Assembly (NCBI RefSeq): GCF_001270495.1
Contig: NZ_LGUR01000083.1
Coordinates: 62,001 to 126,000, forward strand
Direction of reading: 5' to 3'
Source of the DNA: Streptomyces viridochromogenes
GTDB lineage: Bacteria > Actinomycetota > Actinomycetes > Streptomycetales > Streptomycetaceae
Length of the DNA: 64,000 nucleotides
How positions within the stretch are numbered: the first letter of the stretch is position 1; every line of letters starts with the position of its first letter. Position numbers and translations under genes: made by a program. A model generated the notes under the pieces. That model ran no database searches. It saw nothing but the letters and a program-made list of their open reading frames with translations, and was not told the DNA's origin. Below are positions 25,189 through 34,092 of this stretch, one piece after another.

Positions 25189-26174
25189 GACCGCTCCGCT
25201 ATGTCGCCCTCGGGGACTCGCTGACCGAGGGCGTGGGCGATCCCGTCGGGAACCGGAACGGGAACGGGATCCGAAACGGGAACGGGGACGGAAACGGGTG
25301 GCGCGGCTGGGCCGCGCTGCTCGCCGGTGGGCTGTCCGAACCGTCCGCCGAGTTCACCAACCTGGCGGTCAGCGGGGCGCAGACGCGGGACGTGCTGGAG
25401 GTTCAGCTGCCGGCGGCGCTGTCCCTGCGACCCGACGTCGCGTCCGTTCTCGTGGGCGTCAACGACACCCTGCGCAGCACCTTCGACATAGAGAAGATCG
25501 CCGAGCGCCTCGACAGGGTCTACGCGTCCTTCACCCGTCAGGGCACGGCCCTGCTCACGGCCTGTCTGCCCGACCCGGGCACGATGCTGGGACTGCCGGG
25601 GGTCCTGGGCAATCCGCTGGCCCGGAGACAGCGGGCCGTCAACACGGTGGTCCACACGTTGTCCGAGCGGTACGGGGCGGTGCATCTGCACGCGGTCGAC
25701 GACCCCTGGATCATGGACCGCGCGATGTGGAGCTCGGACCGGCTGCACCCCGGGGAGCGCGGGCACCGGCAGATCGCCCTGCGCTTCCACGCGATGCTGG
25801 CGCACAGGGGCATCGCGACGCGGCCGGCGCCCTCGCCCGACCCCGAGTTCCCGCCGCCCACCACATCGGCGAGCCTGTTGTGGCTGGCCACGGCGGGGAC
25901 CGCATGGGTCGTCCGGCGGTGCAACGACCTGCTGCCCCAACTGCTGTGCCTCGCCGTCGACGAGATGCGCCACCGCGCGAAGGGCACCTGCGGCCGGCTC
26001 GACCTGCGCGCGGCGCAGGCGGTGTCCAGGGCGCTGGCCGCGCTGTCGGCGCCCGAGTCGATGCGGGTGCCCGAGCAACGGCCGGTGCCGGGCCAGCGGT
26101 CCCTGCCGGAGGGACTGGCGCTGCCCGGACAGCGCCCGGTCCCGAAGCAGCAGCCCGAACCGGAGGCGGCGTAG
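25185..26174 (+). CDS. SGNH/GDSL hydrolase with Asn-Gly repeat insert
   Basis: A 329-aa SGNH hydrolase lacking a signal peptide. Block I GDSLTEG carries nucleophile S12; GVNDT is the block III Asn; SSDRLHPGERGH supplies D185 and H188. Directly after block I is a low-complexity insert, residues 22-38, of Gly and Asn with interspersed Arg, Ile and Asp. The C-terminal 60 residues are Pro/Gln-rich imperfect repeats (PEQRPVPGQR). The gene starts within the stop of the second glycosyltransferase (ATGA). A role as esterase or deacylase acting on the glycan made by the two transferases is inferred. Confidence 0.85.
   Translation: MRPLRYVALGDSLTEGVGDPVGNRNGNGIRNGNGDGNGWRGWAALLAGGLSEPSAEFTNLAVSGAQTRDVLEVQLPAALSLRPDVASVLVGVNDTLRSTFDIEKIAERLDRVYASFTRQGTALLTACLPDPGTMLGLPGVLGNPLARRQRAVNTVVHTLSERYGAVHLHAVDDPWIMDRAMWSSDRLHPGERGHRQIALRFHAMLAHRGIATRPAPSPDPEFPPPTTSASLLWLATAGTAWVVRRCNDLLPQLLCLAVDEMRHRAKGTCGRLDLRAAQAVSRALAALSAPESMRVPEQRPVPGQRSLPEGLALPGQRPVPKQQPEPEAA
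25248..25298 (+). repeat. In-frame GGGAAC/GGAACG microsatellite
   Basis: About 50 bp of imperfect hexamers (GGAACG and GGGAAC variants) encode the Asn-Gly run of the SGNH hydrolase. In-frame hexamer gain or loss would change the loop length without a frameshift. Confidence 0.8.
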
Positions 26175-26196
26175 CGGTACGCGCGCGTGGTGGCCG

Positions 26197-27066
26197 TCAG
26201 CGACGCCGTACGGCCACGAAGCGGATCGGCGTGCCGGGCACCGCCTGGGCGGCGGCGGGGAGGTCGGACGCGCGGACGACGGCGATCACCGGGTAGCCGC
26301 CCGTGGTCGGGTGGTCGGCCAGGAACACGACCGGCCGGCCGTCGGGCGGTACCTGGACCGCGCCCAGGACCACGCCCTCGCTGGGGAGTTCACGCGTGGT
26401 CGCCCGTTCCAGGGCGGGACCTTCGGTGCGCAGTCCGATGCGGTTGCTCGCGGGGGAGACGCGGTAGGCGCGGGAGGTGAAGGCGTGTACGGCCGCCGCC
26501 GTGAACCAGTCGTCGCGAGGGCCCGGCGTCACGCGCAGGACGAGTTCGGCGGGCGGCGCCGGCTGCGGGGCGACGTCCACGCACGCGTGGAGCTGCGTCG
26601 ATCGGCCGAGGGGCAGCACAGTCCCGTCCGCGAGGGGTGGTGGGCCGAGGCCGGACAGGAGGTCCGTGGAGCGGCTGCCGAGGACCGGTTCGACGGTGAT
26701 GCCGCCGGAGACGGCCACATAGCTGCGTACGCCGGACAGGGCCGCCCCGACGTCCAGGAGCGCACCGGCAGGCACGCGCACCGGGGCGCTCCACGCGACC
26801 GGGCGTCCGTCCACCGTGACACGGCACGGTGCGCCGCCTACCGCGACGGTCACCGTCGAACGAGGCCGCACCGCACAGCCGTTGACCGTGGTCTCCAGAA
26901 CGGCCGCCTCGGGGCCATTCCCGACCAGTCGGTTGACCAGCGCCGCCGCCGGCCCGTCCAGCGCGCCCGAGCGGGGCACTCCGAGGTGGGCGTGTCCGGG
27001 GCGGCCGAGGTCCTGCACGGTGGTGAGCGCCCCGGCGCGTACGACGGAGAGCGCGCGGTCGGTCAT
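26197..27066 (-). CDS. pxpC: 5-oxoprolinase subunit PxpC
   Basis: A 289-aa PxpC/KipA protein (biotin-dependent carboxyltransferase-like domain). Signature segments are TTVQDLGRPGHAHLGVPRSGALD, NRIGLRTEGPAL, LPSEGVVLGAVQVPPDGRPVVFLADHPTTGGYPVIA. With PxpA and PxpB it forms the bacterial ATP-dependent 5-oxoprolinase that opens 5-oxo-L-proline to L-glutamate. The start overlaps the pxpB stop (ATGA). It is the last gene of the operon and ends 22 bp from the convergent SGNH gene. Confidence 0.93.
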   Translation of the reverse strand: MTDRALSVVRAGALTTVQDLGRPGHAHLGVPRSGALDGPAAALVNRLVGNGPEAAVLETTVNGCAVRPRSTVTVAVGGAPCRVTVDGRPVAWSAPVRVPAGALLDVGAALSGVRSYVAVSGGITVEPVLGSRSTDLLSGLGPPPLADGTVLPLGRSTQLHACVDVAPQPAPPAELVLRVTPGPRDDWFTAAAVHAFTSRAYRVSPASNRIGLRTEGPALERATTRELPSEGVVLGAVQVPPDGRPVVFLADHPTTGGYPVIAVVRASDLPAAAQAVPGTPIRFVAVRRR

Positions 27067-27680
27067 GAGCTCCCCACCGGAACGAAGCGCACGCGCGTGC
27101 CCGGTGACAGCAGCGCGGCCGGCGCACGCGTGTGGTCCCACAGCACGGTGTCCGTGGTGCCGATCAGCTGCCAGCCGCCCGGCGACGAGCGCGGGTACAC
27201 GCCCGTGTACGGGCCCGCCAACGCCACCGCACCGGCGGGGACGGCCGTGCGCGGAGTGGCCCGGCGCGGGACGTCGTAACGCGGCGGCAAACCTGTGAGA
27301 TAGCCGAAACCGGGAGCGAATCCGCAGAAGGCGACGCTGAATTCGGTGTCCGCGTGGATGCGGACCACCTCGTGCGGCGAAACGCCCCAGTGCGCGGCGA
27401 CATCGGCCAGGTCCGGGCCGTCGTAGCGGACCGGGAGTTCGACCACCTCACGCGCGCGTGGGGGAGCGGGCGGGACGTCGGCGGTGGTCAGTTCGGAGGC
27501 CAGGCGGGCCGGGTCCGCGAGGCCGTCGAGCAGGACGGTCCGGGCCGCGGGGACGATCTCGCGGACCGACAACGAACCCTCGGTACGGCGCCGAAGCAGC
27601 TCCGCGTGCAGGGCCTGGGCCTCCTCGCCCGAGGCCACCTCGACGAGCAGGGCGTCGTCGCCGACGGGCAGCGCCCTCAT
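27063..27680 (-). CDS. pxpB: 5-oxoprolinase subunit PxpB
   Basis: A 205-aa PxpB/KipI protein. The family motif around FCGFAPGFGYLTGLPP is intact, as is the following RATPRTAVPAGAVALAGPYTGVYPRSSPGGW. In Bacillus the homologue KipI also inhibits the sporulation kinase KinA, but the operon context here argues for the enzymatic subunit. It overlaps pxpC by four bases and pxpA by four bases, so all three are translationally coupled. Confidence 0.93.
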   Translation of the reverse strand: MRALPVGDDALLVEVASGEEAQALHAELLRRRTEGSLSVREIVPAARTVLLDGLADPARLASELTTADVPPAPPRAREVVELPVRYDGPDLADVAAHWGVSPHEVVRIHADTEFSVAFCGFAPGFGYLTGLPPRYDVPRRATPRTAVPAGAVALAGPYTGVYPRSSPGGWQLIGTTDTVLWDHTRAPAALLSPGTRVRFVPVGSS

Positions 27681-28435
27681 ACGAAGGCCTCCACCCGGAC
27701 ACCCGACTCCTCCAGCCGCGCCCGCACCCGGCGGGCCAGCTCGACGGCGCCGGGCGTGTCCCCGTGCAGGCACAGGGAACGCGCGCGTACCTCGATCTGC
27801 GTCCCGGCGCGGGAGGTGACCACGCCCGAGCGGGCCAGGCCCACCGAACGCTCCACGACGGCCTCCGGGTCGGTGACCACGGCGCCGTCCTGGCCGCGCG
27901 GCACGAGCGTGCCCTGGTCGGTGTAGGCGCGGTCCGCGAACGCCTCCGTGACGGCCGGGAGTCCGGCCTCGGCGGCCAGTTCCAGCAGCCGCGAGCCGGG
28001 CAGGCCGAGCACGGGGAGTGTGGCGTCCGCGAGGAGCACGCCGTCGACGACCGCGCCGGCCTGCTCCTCGTCGTGCACGACACGGTTGTAGAGCGCGCCG
28101 TGCGGCTTGACGTACGACACGCGCGCGCCTGCCGCTCGCGCGAAGACCTCCAGGGCGCCGATCTGGTAGGCCACTTCGGCCGCCAGTTCGGCGGGCGGCA
28201 CGTCCATCGCGCGCCGCCCGAAGCCCGCCAGGTCCCGATAGGAGACCTGGGCGCCGATCCGTACTCCGCGCTCGGCCGCCTGCTCGCACACCCGCCGCAT
28301 GGTGGCCGCGTCCCCGGCGTGGAAGCCGCAGGCCACGTTGGCGCTGGTGACGACGGACAGCAGCCGTTCGTCGTCGGTGAGATGCCAGCGGCCGAAGCCC
28401 TCGCCGAGGTCGGCGTTCAGGTCGATGGAGGTCAT
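27677..28435 (-). CDS. pxpA: 5-oxoprolinase subunit PxpA (LamB/YcsF)
   Basis: A 252-aa LamB/YcsF protein, the subunit with the polysaccharide-deacetylase-like barrel. It has IDLNADLGEGFGRW at the N-terminus, then SANVACGFHAGD, VSYRDLAGFGRR, VKPHGALYN and EAFADRAYTDQGTLVPR, all diagnostic. The ATG at 28435 is fixed by the N-terminal MTSIDLNADLGE. An 80-bp gap separates it from the DUF1445 gene; the order MFS, DUF1445, pxpA, pxpB, pxpC suggests one transcript. Confidence 0.95.
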   Translation of the reverse strand: MTSIDLNADLGEGFGRWHLTDDERLLSVVTSANVACGFHAGDAATMRRVCEQAAERGVRIGAQVSYRDLAGFGRRAMDVPPAELAAEVAYQIGALEVFARAAGARVSYVKPHGALYNRVVHDEEQAGAVVDGVLLADATLPVLGLPGSRLLELAAEAGLPAVTEAFADRAYTDQGTLVPRGQDGAVVTDPEAVVERSVGLARSGVVTSRAGTQIEVRARSLCLHGDTPGAVELARRVRARLEESGVRVEAFV

Positions 28436-28515
28436 CGGTCCGTCGTTTCTCCTGTCGGTGATTCTCAGGTGGTACGCAAGGGGCAGGGCCCAAAGGGCAG
28501 GCCCAAGGACAGTGC

Positions 28516-29364
28516 TCAAGCGATGCGGTACTGCTCGTCGCGGGCATCGGTGAGGAACATCTGGCCCGGTGCGTGGGTGATGGCGAACGGCGGGCGCGAG
28601 GCCATCACGGCGGCCTGCGGGGTCACTCCGCACGCCCAGAACATCGGGATGTCGTCCGGCTCGGCGTCCACCGGATCGCCGAAGTCGGGCCGGCCGAGGT
28701 CGGCGATGCCCAGGGCCGACGGATCGCCACAGTGCACGGGGCTGCCGTGCACCGCCGGGAGGAGACCGGTCTCCCGCAGTGCCGCCGCCACGTGGACCGG
28801 CGGCACCGGGCGCATCGAGACCACCATCGGGCCGTGCAGCCGCCCCGCCGGACGGCACTGACGGCTGGTCACGTACATCGGGACGTTGCGGCCCTGCTCG
28901 ACATGGCGGATCGGTACACCCGCCTCGGCCAGTGCCCACTCGAAGGTGAAGCTGCACCCGATCAGGAACGACACCAGATCGCTCCGCCAGTGGCCGCGCA
29001 CGTCCGTCGGCTCGTCCACCAACTCGCCGTCCCGCCACACCCGGTAGCGCGGCAGATCGGTGCGCAGGTCGGCGCCGTCGGCGAGGACGGTCGTCCAGGA
29101 ACCGGCGTCCGTGACGTCGAGGACCGGGCAGGGCTTGGGGTTGCGCTGGCAGAACAGCAGCATGTCGTACGCCCAGTCGGCGGGCACCGAGATCAGGTTG
29201 ACCTGGGTGTGGCCCGCCGCGACCCCGGCGGTGGGGCCCGTGAGGCCCTCCCGGAAGCGGGCGCGGGCCGTTGCCGGGCTCCACGCGTGCGCGTGCTCGT
29301 CGACGAGGGTGAGCGGGCGGTCTTGGGTCACGAGGGTGAGCGCGCGGTTGTCCGTCGGGTTCAC
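28516..29364 (-). CDS. DUF1445 hydro-lyase / D-glutamate cyclase-like protein
   Basis: A 282-aa DUF1445 protein. Typical segments are [74 protein letters not shown], and near the C-terminus [29 protein letters not shown]. The mammalian relative (DGLUCY) converts D-glutamate to 5-oxo-D-proline. Finding it in front of pxpABC therefore suggests it supplies or interconverts 5-oxoproline, although bacterial members are annotated only as putative hydro-lyases. GTG at 29364 overlaps the transporter stop (GTGA). Confidence 0.88.
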   Translation of the reverse strand: MNPTDNRALTLVTQDRPLTLVDEHAHAWSPATARARFREGLTGPTAGVAAGHTQVNLISVPADWAYDMLLFCQRNPKPCPVLDVTDAGSWTTVLADGADLRTDLPRYRVWRDGELVDEPTDVRGHWRSDLVSFLIGCSFTFEWALAEAGVPIRHVEQGRNVPMYVTSRQCRPAGRLHGPMVVSMRPVPPVHVAAALRETGLLPAVHGSPVHCGDPSALGIADLGRPDFGDPVDAEPDDIPMFWACGVTPQAAVMASRPPFAITHAPGQMFLTDARDEQYRIA

Positions 29365-30659
29365 GCCAGCTCCTTCCCGCGCGTCTCCGGCAGCCCGAGC
29401 AGGGCCAGCGCGGCGATGCCGTAGCCGATCGCACCGAAGACCAGTGCGCCGCCCACGCCCCAGCTGTCGGCCAGGAAGCCGACCGTGGTGGGGAAGACGG
29501 CGCCCACCGCGCGGCCGGTGTTGTACGTGAAGCCCTGTCCCGTGCCGCGCACCGCCGTCGGGTACAGCTCGCTCAGGTAGGACCCGAAGCCGCTGAAGAT
29601 CGCCGACATACAGAACCCGAGCGGGAAACCGAGTATCAGGAGCAGGGTGTTGGAACCGCTCGGGATGTTCGCGTACGCCAGGATGCAGACGGCCGACAGC
29701 AGCGCGAACAGCCAGATGTTGCGCCGGCGGCCCAGCCGGTCGGTGAGGTAACCGCCGGTCAGATAGCCGAGGAAGGCACCGGAGATGAGGAACGTCAGAT
29801 AGCCGCCGGTGCCGACGACCGAGAGGTCGCGCTCGGTCTTGAGATAGGTCGGCACCCAGGTGGCGAGGGTGTAGTAACCGCCCTGGACCCCGGTGGAGAG
29901 CAGCCCCGCGAAGATCGTCGTTCGCAGCAGGCCGGGCTTGAAGATGGCCGCGAACGAGCCCTTCTCCGTGCTCCGTTCCCGTACGGCCACCGCCTCCGGG
30001 GCGTCGTGCACGCGGCGTCGCATCCAGATGACGAGCAGCGCGGGCAGCGCGCCGGTCCAGAACATCACGCGCCAGGCCAGGCCGTCGTCGACGAACGAGA
30101 AGACCAGCGTGTACATGATCGCGGCCAGGGCCCAGCCGACGGCCCACGAGCTCTGGATCGCGCCGAGCGTTCGGCCCCGGTGCTTGGCGCTCGCGTACTC
30201 GGCCACCAGGATCGCGCCGACCGCCCACTCGCCGCCGAAGCCGAGGCCCTGGAGAGCGCGGAAGACCAGCAGCGTCTCGTAGTTGGGTGCGAAGCCGCAG
30301 GCGACGGTGAAGACCGCGTAGGTGATGACCGTGATCATCAGCGCCTTGACCCGGCCGATCCGGTCGGCCAGCACACCGGCGAGCGCGCCGCCGATCGCTG
30401 AGACCACGAGCGTGACGGTGGTGAAGAGACCGGTCTGGCCGCTGTCCAGGCCGAAGTACGCGGCCAGCGCGACCATGCTGAGCGGCAGCGTGAAGTAGTC
30501 GTACGAATCCAGCGCATAGCCACCGAAAGCGCCCGCGAAGGCGCGGCGGCCGCGCGGCCCCAGGGCGCGCAGCCAGGCGAACGCGCCGTCATCGGCGGCG
30601 CGTTCGTCGGTCGTGGGGTTGGCGTCGGCCAGGGCCTGCGGTGGAGGGGTCGTGCTCAT
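29361..30659 (-). CDS. MFS transporter of the oxoproline operon
   Basis: A 432-aa major-facilitator transporter with about 12 transmembrane helices. It has the family loops [13 protein letters not shown] (after TM2) and [15 protein letters not shown] (after TM8), and the [22 protein letters not shown] segment of the metabolite:H+ symporter group. As first gene of the operon it probably imports 5-oxoproline, D-glutamate or a related acid. The start follows GAGG at 30659; the longer frame to 30746 would run over the operator. It is divergent from the FadR-type regulator. Confidence 0.9.
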   Translation of the reverse strand: MSTTPPPQALADANPTTDERAADDGAFAWLRALGPRGRRAFAGAFGGYALDSYDYFTLPLSMVALAAYFGLDSGQTGLFTTVTLVVSAIGGALAGVLADRIGRVKALMITVITYAVFTVACGFAPNYETLLVFRALQGLGFGGEWAVGAILVAEYASAKHRGRTLGAIQSSWAVGWALAAIMYTLVFSFVDDGLAWRVMFWTGALPALLVIWMRRRVHDAPEAVAVRERSTEKGSFAAIFKPGLLRTTIFAGLLSTGVQGGYYTLATWVPTYLKTERDLSVVGTGGYLTFLISGAFLGYLTGGYLTDRLGRRRNIWLFALLSAVCILAYANIPSGSNTLLLILGFPLGFCMSAIFSGFGSYLSELYPTAVRGTGQGFTYNTGRAVGAVFPTTVGFLADSWGVGGALVFGAIGYGIAALALLGLPETRGKELA

Positions 30660-30724
30660 GGGCACCTCGCAGAGAGGGGGACGGAGGGTGCGGAACTGAG
30701 CTGTACGGTGAGCAGCAAGGTAGA

Positions 30725-30741
30725 GGATCGTTGAACGATCC
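30725..30741. promoter_or_regulatory. 17-bp palindromic operator GGATCGTT-G-AACGATCC
   Basis: A perfect 8-1-8 palindrome centred between the divergent MFS and GntR genes (132-bp region). FCD-type GntR proteins bind sites of this form (TTG-xx-CAA related), so it is the likely operator controlling both the oxoproline operon and the regulator gene. Confidence 0.75.
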
Positions 30742-30790
30742 TTCAATACCCGTGTTGTTTCGTTCTTGTGTCTGCGGTTGAATTCCGGGC

Positions 30791-31483
30791 ATGGCAGAGC
30801 AGCTGGGCGGACTGGCCGACGACCGTGCCCTCCTGGGGCGTACGAGCACGGCGGAACGGGTCTCGGACATCCTCAGAAGCCGCATCGCCGAGGGCTTCTT
30901 CCCTCCCGGCACCCGGCTGTCGGAGGACAGCATCGGAGGCGCTCTCGGTGTGTCCCGCAACACACTGCGCGAGGCGTTCCGGCTGCTCACCCATGAACGG
31001 CTGCTCGTCCATGAACTGAACCGGGGCGTGTTCGTGCGGGTCCTGACGGTGGAGGACGTCGAGGACATCTACCGCACCCGACGCCTCGTCGAGTGCGCCG
31101 TCGTGCGCGGGCTCGGCGAACCGCCGTACCCCCTGGAGGGGCCCGCCCAAGCGGTCGCCGAAGGGCAGCGCGCGGTGCGCGAAGGTGACTGGAAAGGGCT
31201 GGGCACGGCCAACATCCACTTCCACCGGGAGCTGGTCTCGCTCGCCGGGAGCGCCCGCACCGACGAGCTGATGCGCAGCGTCTTCGCGGAGCTGCGTCTG
31301 GCCTTCCACGTGGTGGACGATCCGCACCGGCTCCACGAGCCCTACCTCGCGCGCAACCGGGAGATCCTCGGGGCCTTGGAAGCGGGCGACACGGGCGAAG
31401 CCGAGAAGCTCCTCGCGGTCTATCTCGACGATTCGCTGGAACGGGTCGTGGAGGTCTACCGGCGGCGGGTCAGCGCCCCGTAG
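30791..31483 (+). CDS. FadR/FCD-type GntR regulator
   Basis: A 230-aa GntR-family regulator. The N-terminal winged HTH reads SDILRSRIAEGFFPPGTRLSEDSIGGALGVSRNTLREAFRLL. The C-terminal FCD domain has conserved metal-binding positions (IHFHRELVSLAGS, and a later EPYLARNREILGALEAGD). FCD regulators respond to organic acids, which fits an oxoproline or glutamate-related inducer. It is divergent from the transporter-pxp operon with a palindrome between. The ATG lies eight bases after a weak GAATTCCGGGC segment with little Shine-Dalgarno character. Confidence 0.92.
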   Translation: MAEQLGGLADDRALLGRTSTAERVSDILRSRIAEGFFPPGTRLSEDSIGGALGVSRNTLREAFRLLTHERLLVHELNRGVFVRVLTVEDVEDIYRTRRLVECAVVRGLGEPPYPLEGPAQAVAEGQRAVREGDWKGLGTANIHFHRELVSLAGSARTDELMRSVFAELRLAFHVVDDPHRLHEPYLARNREILGALEAGDTGEAEKLLAVYLDDSLERVVEVYRRRVSAP

Positions 31484-31573
31484 CGGCCACGACCGGCGCG
31501 ACCTGCGGCTCAGGCTCCCGGCGGTACGCGTTCGTTTGGGTCGTTGTCAGACCTAGGACCTAGTCTGTGCACC

Positions 31574-33100
31574 GTGACTTCGCCTGCATCGACGGACCGT
31601 GTTCCGCCCCAGCTCAGCGCGGGGCCGCGCCCGGCTCCGGGCCCGGCCGCCGACGAGGGGCTGGCGCGGCGGCTGCGCGCGCTCGCCTGCACCGCGCCGC
31701 TGCACGACCTCGACGCGCGCAAGGCCAACCTCGCGGGTGAGTACTCGGTGTACGGCATGGCGGAGGTGGCGCTCGCCGCCATCGACCTGGTCACCCTGAA
31801 CATGGACTTCGACACGGGCGCCGACCACGACCAGATCGTCGCCCGCCTCATCCCGCGCATCGCCGCCCAGGCCCCCCACCGCCCGGTCGCCGAGCACGAG
31901 CGGGTGGCCCGCTGGGTCCTGGAGAACCTGATCAACGTCGGCAGCGTGGACCGCGGCTTTCGCGCCGTGTACGGCACGTTCGCGCCGGACGGCAGCTATG
32001 TCCGCCGTGACTACGACTTCAAGCTGATCGAGGAAGTGCCGGGACCGGGCGGCACGGTGTACCTCCGCACGACGGACGAGGCGGTCAACGTCCTCGTCGG
32101 TGCCCTCGACACGGACGTCACCAGCGCCCAGATCGCCGCCGAGGTCAAGCTGGAGGTGCTGATCAACCGTGGCCGTCTCACCGATGCCCAGCTGGCCGCC
32201 GAGCAGGCCCGGTACCGGACCGTGCAGTACTCCGAGACGCTCCGCAGGGCCCTGGACGCGACCCGCCGCAACGTTCGCGCGGTCGACTGGCTGAACGCCG
32301 TACCGGACATGATCGCCGAGGCGCTCGACCACGTCGCCGACCGGTACCGCCACGAGAACGCGATCCTCACCAACATCCGCAAGGCGCGCGACGAGACCGA
32401 GGATCCCGAGCACAAGCGGCGCGCCGCCGAGCTGGTCGACATCGTGAAGGACTGCATCCGACGCCATACGCAGTTGCAGTCCCGGTTGTTGGAGGCCGGC
32501 CCGCTCTTCCGCGCAGAACAGGACCGGCAGGCCTTCGCGACACCGATGACGACGTCGGGGATCGACCTGTACGGGCATCTCGTCGCGCCCGTTCTGCCCT
32601 TGGCGCTGGAGCAGGCCGTCCGGGTCACGGACGCCTTCTTCGCGCGCGGGACCGGGTTGCGTACGCCGGTGTCGGTGCGGGTGGGTGATCTCGTCGACAT
32701 ACTGCTGACGCCACCCGTGGAGCGGGAGCACCTGGGCGCCGAGATGCCCGAGCCGGACCTCATCGCGACGCCTGACGACAGCCGGTTCAGCGAGGCGCAG
32801 CTGGCCGCGGCGATGGAGCTGCTGGATCTGCCGGCCGACGCACCGCGACGGCTGTCGGGCCTGTTGGCCCAGGCGCGTCGACAGGACCCGGACCTGCCCT
32901 ATCTCGTCGCGCTGCTGGCCGTGCACGCGGCCAGTCCGCCGGTCGGCACGGCCTATCGGCAGGGCGAGGAGAAGCTGCTGTTCGCCGTGGACGACGGGAC
33001 GGAGCTGGACGATCCCGAGTTCGGCGGAGCCGACCTCATCGTCGGCACGGCCCTGCTGGACGCGGCGGGGATGGCGGCGGACAGGACGGAAGCAGCATGA
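31574..33100 (+). CDS. Kleisin-like subunit of an SMC-type system (MukF/JetA-like)
   Basis: A 508-aa soluble protein, first of three genes. The N-terminal part (about residues 30-125) looks like winged-helix modules (AEHERVARWVLENLINVGS, YDFKLIEEV, YLRTTDEAVNVLV). Then comes a long helical middle, IAAEVKLEVLINRGRLTDAQLAAEQARYRTVQYSETLRRALDATRRNVRAVDW, which resembles JetA/MksF proteins. The C-terminus (DLVDILLTPP onward) may contact the ATPase heads. A GTG at 31574 with TAGTCT seven bases upstream fits a leaderless start; a TTG at 31544 would add ten residues. Assignment is by gene order and pattern, without a database check. Confidence 0.6.
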   Translation: MTSPASTDRVPPQLSAGPRPAPGPAADEGLARRLRALACTAPLHDLDARKANLAGEYSVYGMAEVALAAIDLVTLNMDFDTGADHDQIVARLIPRIAAQAPHRPVAEHERVARWVLENLINVGSVDRGFRAVYGTFAPDGSYVRRDYDFKLIEEVPGPGGTVYLRTTDEAVNVLVGALDTDVTSAQIAAEVKLEVLINRGRLTDAQLAAEQARYRTVQYSETLRRALDATRRNVRAVDWLNAVPDMIAEALDHVADRYRHENAILTNIRKARDETEDPEHKRRAAELVDIVKDCIRRHTQLQSRLLEAGPLFRAEQDRQAFATPMTTSGIDLYGHLVAPVLPLALEQAVRVTDAFFARGTGLRTPVSVRVGDLVDILLTPPVEREHLGAEMPEPDLIATPDDSRFSEAQLAAAMELLDLPADAPRRLSGLLAQARRQDPDLPYLVALLAVHAASPPVGTAYRQGEEKLLFAVDDGTELDDPEFGGADLIVGTALLDAAGMAADRTEAA

Positions 33101-33131
33101 GTCAGCAACTGCGCAGCGAGGAGCCCCGACC

Positions 33132-34013
33132 GTGAGCGAGCACGTCGAGTGGAGTGACACGGAGGCACCCACCCCGTCGGCGACCGCCGCCGTCACGCCC
33201 GCCGACGCCGCCGACGCGGCCCGGCTGGTCGCCTTCGGACTCCAGCCGAAGCTTCAGCCCGCACGGGACCAGGAGTACGCGGAGCTGCTGCGGCGGTACC
33301 GGGAGGACCCGCCTTTCGCGCGGCTCGCGGATGCCGTGGCCGCCGGGCTGGGACTGGTCGTGCTGGAGGTGTCGCCGCGGGCGGGGATGGCGGTGACCGC
33401 CGCCGAGGACTCGGTGTTCGCCGTCCGCATGGGTGACTACGCGCGTCGTACGTCCGCCGACGGCGGCGACCGCTTCCTGCACGGCCTGGCCCACCTCGCC
33501 ATCGCCGCGATGGCGTTCCCACGGCCCGAGGACCTCGCCGACGACGGCTACATCGGGCGCGTGACGGTCAACGGCGTCGACGCCTTCGTACGGCAGGCCT
33601 GCCGACGGCTGGAGGAGCGGGCCGACGAACAGGGCGAGAACACCGACCCGGCGACGGACGCGCCCGGCCTCGAGGCCGCCTGGCGCATCTGGGTGAGACG
33701 CAGCGCGACCGGCGCCACCAAGGACGCGCGCAGACTCGCCGGTTCGACCACCGGCATCGTCGGCAAGGCGGCCGCCTTCCTCACCGACTCGGGGTTCCTG
33801 CAGCGAACGGGCGACGACAGCGGCGGCACCTACCGGACGACCGCCCGCTACCAACTCCAGGTGCGTGACATGGCGGGCAGCGCCGCCATGGCCGAGCTGC
33901 TGGAGCTGGGCGTGGTCCCGGTCACCGACGGCACGGCGACGTTGCTGGCCGCCGAGGACACGGACGACCTGGAGCTGGTGGCCGACGCCGGGCTGCCGTT
34001 CCACTCCGCCTGA
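33132..34013 (+). CDS. KITE/wHTH-like subunit of the SMC-type system (MukE/JetB-like)
   Basis: A 293-aa protein following the kleisin-like gene by 31 bp with a strong GAGGAG site and a GTG start. It has an acidic N-terminus, a helical module (ARDQEYAELLRRYREDPPFARLADAVAAGLGL), a beta strand pair (LVVLEVSPRAGMAVTA, VFAVRMG) and a C-terminal winged-helix-like part (LAGSTTGIVGKAAAFLTDSGFLQRTGDDSGGTYRTTARYQLQVRDM). Small wHTH proteins of this type bridge kleisin and SMC in MukBEF, MksBEF and Wadjet. The call is mainly contextual. Confidence 0.55.
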   Translation: MSEHVEWSDTEAPTPSATAAVTPADAADAARLVAFGLQPKLQPARDQEYAELLRRYREDPPFARLADAVAAGLGLVVLEVSPRAGMAVTAAEDSVFAVRMGDYARRTSADGGDRFLHGLAHLAIAAMAFPRPEDLADDGYIGRVTVNGVDAFVRQACRRLEERADEQGENTDPATDAPGLEAAWRIWVRRSATGATKDARRLAGSTTGIVGKAAAFLTDSGFLQRTGDDSGGTYRTTARYQLQVRDMAGSAAMAELLELGVVPVTDGTATLLAAEDTDDLELVADAGLPFHSA

Positions 34014-34092
34014 AGCCCCGGCACCTCACTGATCCGAACCCACCTGATCCGACCAACTCCCCCGATCTGACGAAGACTTACGAGAGTCCGCC

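Noticed and set aside
28516..30228. N-terminal extension of the DUF1445 frame to 570 aa
   Set aside because: The added part is the transporter gene read out of frame; a GTG with a 4-bp overlap explains the true start.
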